From assembly GCA_030295235.1 (NCBI GenBank), contig AP026144.1:558001-622000 (forward strand): a stretch of 64,000 nt of DNA. Direction: 5' to 3'. The notes beneath the pieces are model-generated. The model did not search any database, was not told the origin of the DNA, and saw nothing but the letters and a program-made list of their open reading frames with translations. The translations under genes and the position numbers were made by a program. This document shows positions 1-9,303 of this stretch, one piece after another; the stretch's first letter is position 1; each line of letters opens with the position of its first letter. This DNA comes from Fistulifera solaris (lineage: Eukaryota > Bacillariophyta > Bacillariophyceae > Naviculales > Stauroneidaceae).

Positions 1-513
1 TTCGAGCAGATTATCACCCTGCAAATAGGCCAACCAACTCTTGACACCTTCCAATTGAGCCGCTGTGGGCAAGCTGTCGCCTTGCGCAAAATCGAGTTTA
101 TTCAACAATCCCGTGTACCGCGCCGATCGACTGATGAGTTGCTTCTTTGCCAATTTCGTGTCGGGACAGAACGCGACAATTTTGTTAAACTCGAACGCCG
201 AATCTTGATGATTGAGTAAATCAAACAAAAATTGATCATCCGTTGTGACCCCCGGTCGAATGAGTCCCGAAACAAGACACGTCCCATCAATCGTACTACG
301 GGCTTCGACCGGTTCCGGTGCTTTCAAATAGGCTTGTACTTTTTCGGCAGGATTCTCTCGTTCCATGGTACGGAATGCCGGTGGTCCTTTGACGCCCCAG
401 GACGAAATGTAGAGTGCCGTGGTCGACGACGACGACGACGACGACGCGGAAGGTTGTACGACAAACGCCGTCGATGTCGCGGTCGTCGCGAGGAATAAGA
501 ACCCAATTCTCAT
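1..513 (-). CDS. Plastid-targeted protein of unknown function, 3' part beyond the window
   Basis: The frame is open from an ATG at 513 down to base 1, giving 171 residues with no stop, so the C-terminus lies outside the window. The first ~16 residues are hydrophobic and end in STAFVVQP, which matches the diatom bipartite plastid-import motif (signal peptide, then F at the cleavage site). A run of seven serines (codons of the GAC-like repeat at 424-444 on the plus strand) follows, typical of a low-complexity transit peptide. The mature part has a conserved look (motifs LVSGLIRP, EFNKIVAFCPD, SRSARYTGLLNKLDF), but I do not recognise the family. The start context is CAAAGATG. It is divergent from the gene at 1006. 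Import into the plastid is inferred; the function is unknown. Confidence 0.6.
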   Translation of the reverse strand, partial: MRIGFLFLATTATSTAFVVQPSASSSSSSSTTALYISSWGVKGPPAFRTMERENPAEKVQAYLKAPEPVEARSTIDGTCLVSGLIRPGVTTDDQFLFDLLNHQDSAFEFNKIVAFCPDTKLAKKQLISRSARYTGLLNKLDFAQGDSLPTAAQLEGVKSWLAYLQGDNLLE

Positions 514-1005
514 CTTTGTTGGCTGAATGAATGGATAATTAAGATAAAATATAAAGACAAAAAGAGAGAGAGAGAAGAAAAGAGAAAGTGTTCGGAAGGA
601 GAAGCCCAATTTTTGTCAAGGGAAAAAAAAAAGATATCGTTCTCACTTCTCACTTGAGTTGCACGGAAAACAACGACGAGAAGAACGGAGAAGAAGAATG
701 ACGATGACGGCGGTGACAAAGAGGGGCGCGAAGTGGTGTCACGAATGCGTAAGCCGTTGGGTGTATAAGGGAAGAGAGTACGACAGGGCACGCGGGACAC
801 GCGGAAGCCATCTGTTCCATGAGGTTAAGTAAGTCGTAGTGGTACCCAGTAGAATTCGGAGTTCCGATCTCAAAAGCAACGACGAGATGCCAAAATCTCA
901 AAAATGAGTTACTACGTATTTTGTTCTTGTGCCTGGTACAGTACCAGGTATTGTGTTGTTTTAGCATCACAAATCAAATCACCTTGCCACTTGAACATAA
1001 ACAAA
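514..1005. promoter_or_regulatory. Divergent intergenic region between two plastid-protein genes
   Basis: This stretch separates two genes transcribed outward, so it should hold both promoters. It contains a purine-rich GAGA tract (about 565-600) and a perfect 17-base palindrome, CCTGGTACAGTACCAGG, at 932-948, which lies 58 bases before the ATG at 1006. No coding region is convincing here. The promoter role is inferred from gene orientation only. Confidence 0.4.
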
Positions 1006-1484
1006 ATGAATTTCTTTTCCAGATTATTACTCTCCTTCTTTTACTCAATTTCCACTGTTCAATGTTTTCTCATTCCACTCAGAATCTCTCCGCATCGTCC
1101 GCATTATCAAACACCGCGTGACATTGAAGAGCGCCTCGACGACTCCTTACGACCACCCCCCTTCAATTTACGCAAAGAATCCATTCTTTTGATAACAATG
1201 CTACTACCATGGCCAATAACAATGCATTGCGAATATGGCGGCTCATGCGCCGGCGATTGCCTCTTCTGTTGACAGGCACACAATCGGACGAGAACCCGTG
1301 GGGTGCCATTTACAATACTCTGCTAGTACGATTCCCCACACTGGTGGCGGGAGTTTTGTACGGAAAGAATGTGGTACAAGGACATCCTCTGATTGTGGAT
1401 CTGGGAGATGGTCCCTTTGAAGTGCCTCCTCTGATAGTAGTCGGAATTCTAGCGAGTATTCTCCGCGTACCGAAACCATCATGA
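1006..1484 (+). CDS. Small plastid-targeted membrane protein, unknown; one frame break
   Basis: The ATG at 1006 starts a clear signal peptide (FFSRLLLSFFYS) ending in VQC-FLIP, a plastid-import motif. The first frame runs out at 1272. The second part, in another frame, ends at 1484 with a hydrophobic stretch (RFPTLVAGVLYG and PPLIVVGILASIL). The frames join at the T run 1187-1190: one extra T gives SILFDNNATTMANN and a 159-residue protein whose length is divisible by three. Another possibility is that translation starts at the inner ATG at 1209. I do not recognise the mature domain; it may sit in a plastid membrane. The neighbour upstream is divergent and also plastid-targeted. Confidence 0.5.
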
Positions 1485-1644
1485 CAGTCTTTTTTTATCA
1501 ATTCCTTTTCGAGCAACGATAAAAAAATGCAAAACCAAACTTTTGCCTTTCAGCTTATTTTAAGTAATGATAGTTTACGTTCGTAAATATGCGAGCCGTT
1601 GTGTGTCCCCAGAATTCATCCATTCGAGTTATTCATCATTGATT

Positions 1645-2706
1645 CTACGAAAGAGAAGGAAAGGCTTTCTCATCGAGTGGGTTGATACCGCGTCCTCCAC
1701 GTCCTCCACCACGGTCACCACCGCGTCCTCCACGACCACCTTCACGACCTCGGCCTCGACCTCCACCACGGCCGCCTTCGCGACCTCCACGTCCACCGCC
1801 ATCACGACCTCGTCCTCCTCCTCCGCGGCCGCCACGTCCTCCGCGGTCATTCGCACTACCACTTTCTACTCGGAAACCCAGTTCCACCACCGGCTTGTCG
1901 CCTTCTTCTTCCTTCTTGCTCTTTCCTCCTTTGCGTTTCTGTTTTCCTGTCGAAAAGTACTCTTCTTCTTCCGCCTTGGCCTTGGCGGCCGCTTTGTTGA
2001 AAAAATCTTCTTCCGCGGCCGATCGTTCCTTGAGAGGAGCGAAAGCTTCATGATCCGGTCGAGCCTTTTGTGCCAAATACTCTTCGTACGACAAGGTGTT
2101 GTCTTCAGGTTCCGGTTCCGGCTCGACGTCTTCGACGACGACAGGCGCCGTTTCTTCACCAGTAGCCGCTTCTTGCGCTTCGGCGGTCAATTCGGCCGGA
2201 TTCTTTTCGTTGCCCCAGTTGTGAGCACCGCCACCACCCTTTTGATTTCTTTGCCACGTCCTGTACCCGATTGACGATCGTACGCGCGTTTGCCATCACG
2301 GACAGGAGCCCGGCCACCGCGTCCGAATTTTGTATTTCGGTCGTTGTTGGAGGGTTTTTTCTGTTTAGAGTGTGTGGCATGTGTGTGTGCGCGCGTGAGA
2401 GAGAGAGAGATGAAAAAGGGACATTTCGTACTTTCCGCTGCAACGACACTTACCTTTGATCCGGTTTCGACGGTTCAACTACGGTCGGGGCTGCTTTCTT
2501 GGCAGTCGTCGTTGTCGTTTTCGTGGTCGTTGTCTTGGTTTTGGGAGCTTCATCGCCCGAGTCATCGTCGAGTGCAGCAAAAAAGTTTTTGGACTTTGAT
2601 AAAAACGAGTCAAATGTTACTGGATGTGAGAATGACCAGAAGAAGAAAAGGACGAAAACACGGACACAACATGGGCCTGCCGATTGGTTGATGTCTCACG
2701 CACCAT
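1645..2706 (-). CDS. SERBP1/Stm1-like RNA- and ribosome-binding protein (HABP4/PAI-RBP1 family)
   Basis: The model has three exons: 2704-2706 (only the ATG), 2454-2593 and 1645-2360; introns begin GTGCGT and GTAAGT and end in AG. The N-terminus reads MSKNFFAALDDDSGDE, the usual start of Stm1/SERBP1 proteins. The middle carries the family core: RPPVRDGKR-like GRAPVRDGKRAYDRQSGTG, then GGGGAHNWGNEKNPAEL. The C-terminus is a long RGG/RG tract (about residues 200-275) ending in NPLDEKAFPSLS. Proteins of this family bind mRNA and idle 80S ribosomes. Two frame breaks lie in A runs (plus-strand T runs 2355-2360 and 2240-2243), each one base short; restoring both gives 286 residues. The ATG-only first exon is an inference from splice phase. 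Confidence 0.72.
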
Positions 2707-3509
2707 TTTTGGATTCCCTTTGTATCTTTCTTAATTACGAAAGTATGAATGAATAAATGGAATGAATCAATGTCACACGGCTGACTCTCTTTCTTGATGA
2801 TTCAGTTAACTGGTAGACTTTTTATTTCTAGGTGTTCTCGATGCGAAAGAGCTTCACCGGTGATAACAAACAACCAAGTAAACAACAATAATCAATAGCG
2901 CGTGTCATACGAGCGGCTCACAACAAACGATGCCAAAAACTTCATGAGTTTTACTCCCTCGAGCCGAGCGAGACATCAAATGACGGACAGACGTGATTCG
3001 GAACCGCAAATCCCTCTACCTCTTATTCTATATTACGTCTGCTCGTCACCCGTCCATTCAAGACTGAATTTTCAGTCACGACAATCCTAGGTTATGATTA
3101 TTCATGCGTGCGAGAGAGGAATGTCAGCCGGATACTATAAATGCATAGAATCTGCTTTTATAGTGTTGCGAGTACCCTTTATTGTATCTTCGAAGAGCTT
3201 CGCTCAATTAACTTGGTCTCAAGGCGCAGCGCATCAGGAACTTCCCAAGTTACTATGCGTCCAAAGTGTTAACGGTTTTTGGCCACGACTGGATTCAGTC
3301 ATGAGCCACGAAAGATCTCGCCTTTTTACGTGTTGGCAACTTTTGGCCTACATGTTCACACTTGTAGGTCCATCAGCCATCAGCAGATACAGTCAGAAGT
3401 CAGAACAACGTCTCATAAAAGTGCCCATCATGTCAGCATGTCGACTTGGGACGAGTCCTCTCGCTTACTTTCGGTAACGAAGCAACCGCAAGAAAAAGAA
3501 GGAAACGAC
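2707..3509. promoter_or_regulatory. Divergent intergenic region upstream of SERBP1-like and GH1-GH18 genes
   Basis: About 800 bases lie between two outward-facing genes. A hairpin GACTGAATTTTCAGTC at 3062-3077 belongs to the palindromic repeat family described below. In-frame ATGs for the glycosidase occur at 3279 and 3438 but precede no signal sequence. ORFs here look accidental. Otherwise I see nothing recognisable. Confidence 0.35.
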
Positions 3510-6234
3510 ATGACACCGTTTCGTCGACCCATCCTGTTCGGGTCGTTGCTATTCATCGTGCTTCTTGGAGGGTTTGCCTTGGCCTTTCGACCGCATTATG
3601 CTAAAAGTGACCCTTTTCCGTCCGACTTTCTCTTTGGTGCGGCAACCAGTGCCTATCAAATTGAAGGTGCCACCGAATCGAGAGGATGGACCGTTTGGGA
3701 TACGTTTCTGCGTCAAACTCCGACATTGGATCGTAGCAACGCCAGTGTTGCTTGCGATCACTATCATCTCATGAAACAAGATGTGACATTGATGAAAGAC
3801 TTGAACCTACAAGCGTACCGATTTTCGATATCCTGGTCGAGGATTATGCCATCGGGGACCAATGAAACCACACGGCAGGAAGGACTCGACTTTTACAACC
3901 AATTGATCAATGAATTGCTGAAACACAACATTACTCCGTTCGTTACATTATTTCATTGGGATACACCGCAAGGACTGGAAGACCGTTTCGGTGGTTGGAT
4001 GGACGAACGCACCGTCAAAGCGTTTGTCGCGTATGCCCGGTTGGCGTTTGCCACATGGGGCGATCGTGTGAAACACTGGATCACCATCAATGAACCATGG
4101 ACGGTCGCCGTCAATGGATACAGTACGGGCATTCATGCACCGGGAAAGCAGGATGCTTCGGCACCGTACCGTGTCGCGCACAATTTGTTGCGGGCTCATG
4201 CCATGGCGACGCATGTCTATCGAATGGAGTTCCAGACCCAACAAAAGGGTGTTATTGGGATGGCTCATTCGGGTGATTTTCGCTACTCTGCGGATGATGA
4301 TTCAGCTGCCGCGGAACGGGCTATGCTTTTTCGATTTGGTTGGTTTGTTGATCCAATTGTATTTGGTGATTACCCTCAAGTCATGAAAGAACGACTGGGG
4401 CATCGTTTGCCAACTATATCGAATGAAGAGAGAATACTATTTTTGAGCGCTTCGACCGATTTCCTGGGCTTGAATTATTATTCGTCACTCGTGGCGTCCA
4501 CTCCAGCACGAGAAGCAAATTATAGTGGATATTGGGCGGACATTCACGTGGACTTTTCCAGCAAACCGGAATGGTCTCAAAATTTCATGGGGTGGAGTGT
4601 CGTTCCCGACGGTTTGAGGGAAATGTTACTTTGGATTCACAAACGCTACCATGGTCCTACTATCTATATTACAGAAAATGGATCTTGTGAAGATGAGCTC
4701 AATGTGGACGCAGCAATAAAGGACGAGAAACGGCGTTGGTATGTACAAGAGCACCTTCGGGCCTGCTCGGAAGCTATCGAAGAGGGTGTGAACCTAGTTG
4801 GCTATTTCCTATGGTCTTTGATGGATAATTTCGGTACGTATTCCATGATGGTCACCATGGCGGCGGCTTTTATATACTTGAGTTACTAATAGCGTCTTCT
4901 TTACAAACAAGAATGGCAGTTTGGTTATCAGCGGAGATTTGGTATCTATTACGTCGACTTCAAAACACTGAATCGGACTCCGAAATCTTCTGCCGTGTTT
5001 TATCGGGATACTATCGGGGCACGGGGTCGGAATCTTGCCATAGCGACACGTCTCAAAAGCCATCGGAAACTCGCAGACTCCTCCCGGTCGCGTCGTCAGA
5101 TTCCGGATAGAGTTCTTATAGGATACGCTAGTCACAAGCTCGAATCGGTGAGACATGCTATATCGCAAGGGGTTAATGTTATAATGTGGTCGTTTGTCGA
5201 CTTTCGAGCATCCTTCCATTATTCAGACTCGTCGACCACGCCGCATCGGCGCTTGTTGAACGTCAAAAACGTGGTACCGGATACCACGTTGGATCTTGAA
5301 GCGGTCAAAACATTCATACGCGAGCTCGACCTGGAAGGTCATGGCAGCATTCTGCACATGATTGCGGTGGGTGGATGGAACGGGAAGCACCTCGATCCAT
5401 TGGTCAGCGCAAAGGAATGGTACGACGCATTCGACACTTATCTTGGCGATGTATTCGATGGAATCGATTGGGACTTGGAAGGAAACGATGACATGAAAAG
5501 CATTTACAATACATTCACTTTCGAATGTTTAGATAAAATGGGGGAGATCAGTCGGATGGCCCATGAAGGTAAGGAAATCTGGTACCGTGACCGTCGCGTG
5601 CTTGTGAAAGATCCCTAATGAAATTCGTGGTAACTCAGATGGCTATGTTGTGTCAATAGCACCACCACAATCTTATCTCGACATTCATGGCTCTTCTGAC
5701 TTCAGCAGAGCTGTTAATTTGACGGATAAAACGCGACAATGGCACAACGATTTTACCTATTTTGGGCGCAACGTTTACGCCTATCTCTTGCAGAAATATG
5801 GGCCATGGATCGATTTGGTTTCGTTACAGTTTTACGAAAGCTATTCAAGAGCTGCAATGACGATTCTTGAAGGCGGCGTGACTCCTGCTGCTTATCTGGT
5901 TGAATTTGTCGAAGAATTGGCGTTAACTAATTGTACATTTCAAGTAAACTTTGAGCAAGACCCTCACACAAACTTAAAGGTGACCAATATCTCACTTCCT
6001 CTTTCTAAGCTTGTTCTCGGGTTTGCTAACGGGTGGGCAAGTAACGCTGGTAATAAAACGTTATTCGTTCCATCAAAGGAAATAAGTTCGGCATGGGGAT
6101 CGCTGCGAGCCAAAGATTCGCTACCACGCGGAATGATGTTCTGGATCATTGACGAAGAAGGAACCAATGGTGTCAACATGTCGCATGATCTCGGACAGAT
6201 CCTGGCCGAATCGTGCGAGACTTCCAAATGCTAA
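3510..6234 (+). CDS. Two-domain glycosidase: GH1 beta-glucosidase fused to GH18 chitinase-like domain
   Basis: There are three exons, 3510-4833, 4912-5568 and 5639-6234, with introns of 78 and 70 bp and phases that match exactly (858 residues, no frame break). Residues ~10-29 form a signal anchor. The GH1 domain follows: FGAATSAYQIEGA near the start, acid/base NEPW at ~194, nucleophile ITENG at ~389, and WSLMDNFEWQFGYQRRFG at the end. After a basic linker of about 30 residues comes a GH18 barrel: AVGGWNG (SxGG strand), catalytic FDGIDWDLE at ~624-631 (full DxxDxDxE), SIAPPQSYLD, SLQFYES and GMMFWIIDEEGTNG. GH1 enzymes cleave beta-glucosides; GH18 enzymes cleave chitin-type beta-1,4-GlcNAc. 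The protein is probably secreted or anchored facing the lumen or outside. The in-frame start at 3510 was chosen because the anchor follows it; 3438 or 3279 remain possible. Confidence 0.85.
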
Positions 6235-6330
6235 TTTTTAAAAGATTTTGTTAGTTTTCGTTGTAGCGACTAAAAAGTTTATTTATACAACCGACCACGA
6301 AGCACTATGGAAGCGCCGCCTGCTAAGCAA

Positions 6331-7539
6331 CTATCCACCCGCTTTTTTACAAATCTGAACAATATCTTCATCCGATAGAATGTGATCTTTTCCGCACCTT
6401 TGAGGTTGATGTTTACAACTTCTACCTGAAAATGAACGGCAACATGATTTGAATCAGTCGTTTGGTATTTTCAAGCACGGATAGTGCGCACTACACCATA
6501 CTTACCCCATACCCACGCATGGGAGAATTCCTGCATGAGACCTCGATGGATTCGATTACAAAACTCTTCAATCGATGGATTTTCTGCATGTAGAATGACC
6601 GGCTCGTCATAGTCAGGGATTTGACCTTTTGGTTTGGTATAAATTCGTAGCATATTACACCGATCCCAAATCGTATCCATCAGCTCCTCCAGATTCCACT
6701 CATGTTGACTGCTGATGGGTACATAATTCGGCATCTGATCCAATATATCCAATTCTTCAATCGTCAACGCATCGATTTTGTTGAACACGTACAGCACTGG
6801 GATATAGGCCCGATTTCCTTCAATGACATCAATGAATTGATCGACTGTTATATCCTCACGCAAAATAATTTCCGCACAACTGATTCTGTATTCCTTGCAG
6901 ACCAAACGTGCCACTTCCGCATTCATTCCCTTGGTTTGTTTGACCATTTCTTGATAACTGATGCCTCCTCCTTCTTTCTTGGTCAGCTTGACATCCGGCG
7001 GTTCTTGATTGATGCGTATTCCAAAAGAAAACAATTCAGCCTCAATGATCTTTTTTGTGCGTGACGGGCTTGGCCGCATCCAACACAATGAGAATCAAAT
7101 TGCACGTCCGTGCCGTCGAAATGACTTGTCGACCACGACCTTTGCCATCGGCGGCCCCTTCAATGATTCCCGGTAAATCCAATACTTGAATACGGGCTCC
7201 GCGGTACTTCATCGTGCCCGGAATACACGTCAAGGTCGTGAATTCGTACGCGGCAGCTTCCGATTTGGTGCCCGTCAAGGCCGTCAACAAAGTACTTTTC
7301 CCAACGGACGGGAATCCGACCAAACCAATGCGCGTATCACCACTTTTCGTAACATCAAAGCCTCGTCCAGCATCTTTGGATCCGGCGGATTTCCCGCCGG
7401 GTCCATTGATTAGTTCCGATTTCAATTTGGCAATCTTGGCTTTGAGCGTGCCCAAATGATAATTAGTGGCTTTGTTCTTTTGCGTGCGGGCCATTTCGGC
7501 CTCTAATTCGGCAATTTTCTTTTGAATGTCTTCAGACAT
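6331..7539 (-). CDS. DRG1: Developmentally regulated GTP-binding protein 1 (DRG1), Obg-HflX family
   Basis: Two exons, 6506-7539 and 6331-6425, are separated by an 80-bp GTAAGT intron. The protein has an N-terminal helix-turn-helix ([20 protein letters not shown]), G1 [12 protein letters not shown]3 [19 protein letters not shown]4 NKID, and a C-terminal TGS domain ([20 protein letters not shown]-like; end [13 protein letters not shown]...[10 protein letters not shown]). DRG1 is a translation-associated GTPase that works with DFRP1. At plus-strand T run 7051-7056 the A tract has six bases where family sequence needs five ([16 protein letters not shown]), so the frame breaks. Removing one base gives 375 residues, close to the usual 367. 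Confidence 0.93.
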
Positions 7540-8327
7540 GATTTATTATTTGTTTGTTTGAGGCTTTTGTAAAAGAATATGAAAGAACGTTGGAAAAGAA
7601 GACAGGCAAAAGTGGAAATACTTGTAATACCTCATGAATGTATTCACGGGCCCGCCATGGTCGCGACTTAACTTGATAGTTTGATAGGGGTGCCGCAATA
7701 CCAGTACCAGTACCAGCCAGGTACGGGCTGCGAGATACGACGAGTTTTTGGTGAAAACTTGACACCGCGCAGAGAGCGCGCAACGGACGGGCGACCATCA
7801 CATGTCACAAATTACACCTCATGATTATTACTCCTATTTCTTCATGACTGAAAATGCAATCGTGATGTTTGAAAGGTCGCCTTCACTTTGGGTCTATAGT
7901 AATTACGGCGAGCAATGATTGACAACGATTTTTCGACGTCCATAAAATCCACGTACCTTGCAAATGCTGCAGCAAGTAATTAAATCTACATAATGTCACA
8001 TCTAGCCTTTGCATTCAACCGGGAAAGCCACCCGTGAAGGTTAGGAAGCAGTCTGGTGAAGTTCCGCCCACACTTCGGATCAACGCAAGGTATTTTGATG
8101 CAAAGGAAAACCGTTGTTTGACGAAAAGAATAAATCAAGAAAAGCAGTAGCGTATTATAATATAAATTATCTAAATGAAAGGATTCTATCAGTTTTCGAC
8201 AAAAGAATGTGAGCTGTTCGCTACTTTAACAGAAAGTCGCGGAGAAATGCGATTTTTTCTTTGTGATTCTCGGCGACAACACATCATTCTCGTTGGTTGC
8301 TGACAGTCCCACATAAATTTCTATCCG
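7540..8327. other. Intergenic region with one palindromic repeat copy
   Basis: This region lies upstream of DRG1 and downstream of the small membrane protein. It has repeated CAGTACCAGTACCAG near 7690-7725 and one copy of the CATGACTGAAATGCAGTC repeat at 7842-7915. The reverse ORF at 7532-7801 has no family features and overlaps the DRG1 start. I see no gene. Confidence 0.35.
7842..7950 (+). repeat. Dispersed palindromic repeat, unit B copy
   Basis: The copy begins TTCATGACTGAAAATGCAAT and continues with AAAGGTCGCCTTCACTTTGGG and CTATAGTAAT. The same order of motifs occurs at 23215 and 27957. The head is an imperfect palindrome able to fold as a hairpin. The copy lies between two genes, about 300 bases upstream of DRG1. 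Confidence 0.6.
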
Positions 8328-8762
8328 CTATTGCATCTTCTCTTGTATTTGATTGCAGTGCGCTTTTCTATCTTCGCGTGGATTTCGGGCAAAACTCAAC
8401 AACGATGTCTTTTGCACGGGTATCAGACTGAACGAGGGTAATTCCGCACCACCACTGGGAAAACCACCCCGATCTTTGGGACGTACATTGGGATTGATCC
8501 CTTGCGCTGATTGCACGGTATCGTAAATGCATTTCTCCATGGCCAACGTCCCCAAGGGCAACGCCAACAATCCGTACACACCCACGGGCGACTTGACGAC
8601 CGCATCCATGACCCGGACGGTCATTCCCTTCTTGTGTCCGTAGAGAAACCCACAAAAGGGTACCATAACCGCCGCAAAGGAAATCATCCATTCGTAACCG
8701 TTTCGGTCGTCGTATTCCGAAACGGACGATGGACGCGCCGTTTCTTCCGTGATGTTGGCCAT
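8328..8762 (-). CDS. Small two-helix membrane protein, unknown
   Basis: This intact 144-residue ORF starts at ATG 8762. The N-terminus is acidic and polar; hydrophobic helices lie at about residues 27-43 (MISFAAVMVPFCGFLYG) and 58-75 (GVYGLLALPLGTLAM). The C-terminal third is polar with proline- and glycine-rich PNVRPKDRGGFPSGG. There is no signal peptide or plastid motif. The layout would fit a small organelle inner-membrane protein, but I do not recognise a family. It is divergent from the P-protein gene at 9304. Confidence 0.55.
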   Translation of the reverse strand: MANITEETARPSSVSEYDDRNGYEWMISFAAVMVPFCGFLYGHKKGMTVRVMDAVVKSPVGVYGLLALPLGTLAMEKCIYDTVQSAQGINPNVRPKDRGGFPSGGAELPSFSLIPVQKTSLLSFARNPREDRKAHCNQIQEKMQ

Positions 8763-9303
8763 TCTATATTCGCGGATGGATAATCGAACTTTAATAGAAC
8801 GAGAATGCTGTTTCTCAGACTGGGTCGCAAAAAATTGATGAATATCAATGTCTGACTATAACTCTTTTAGAGTGCCGAGTTCGACGACAACCCAACGTTT
8901 CGTCGGAATTCATTTGTGGCGAAAAAATAATAATAAGGTCGCGACTCGCGACGATGGAAGGACCAACAGTAAAGGCTTTCGCACCACGCCACGCAAAACG
9001 CAAACACGGGACTCGCTACACTATAGGGAATAATAGTAAGCTGCTTTCTTTGAAGTGCGGAGCCAGAGAAAATTAAAAGATGACGTGTACATGACGTCAG
9101 TGCTGTCGTGGGCTACTTGTCGCACAGAAGTGGGGCTGACCACTCTAGCTGGAACTGTAGAAATCGTTCTACCTACGAACACCCAAGATCGACCGCCACA
9201 ACACACACATTTCTGGCTCGATCGTTCTCCATTTGCCATTCGACAGCTGCGCTGCTTGTGGTAGAAACAATCGTTCCAAACGTTCATCTCTTTTGCAAAC
9301 AAG
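8763..9303. promoter_or_regulatory. Divergent intergenic region before the glycine decarboxylase gene
   Basis: This 541-base stretch lies between two outward-facing genes and presumably holds both promoters. GACGTGTACATGACGTCA at 9082-9099 contains two TGACGT-type (bZIP/CRE-like) cores; diatom CO2/cAMP-responsive genes are known to use such TGACGT elements, so this is a plausible regulatory site for a photorespiratory gene. The assignment is by motif only. Confidence 0.35.

Noticed and set aside
1682-2053. Pro/Arg-rich plus-strand ORF
   Set aside because: It is the complement of the RGG tract of the SERBP1-like gene; the Pro-Arg repeats are a by-product.
3279-3509. N-terminal extension of the GH1-GH18 protein from the ATG at 3279
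   Set aside because: It would place about 77 low-complexity residues ahead of a clean signal anchor and lies in likely 5' UTR.
7532-7801. Minus-strand ORF upstream of DRG1
   Set aside because: It overlaps the DRG1 start codon region and has no signal peptide or family feature.
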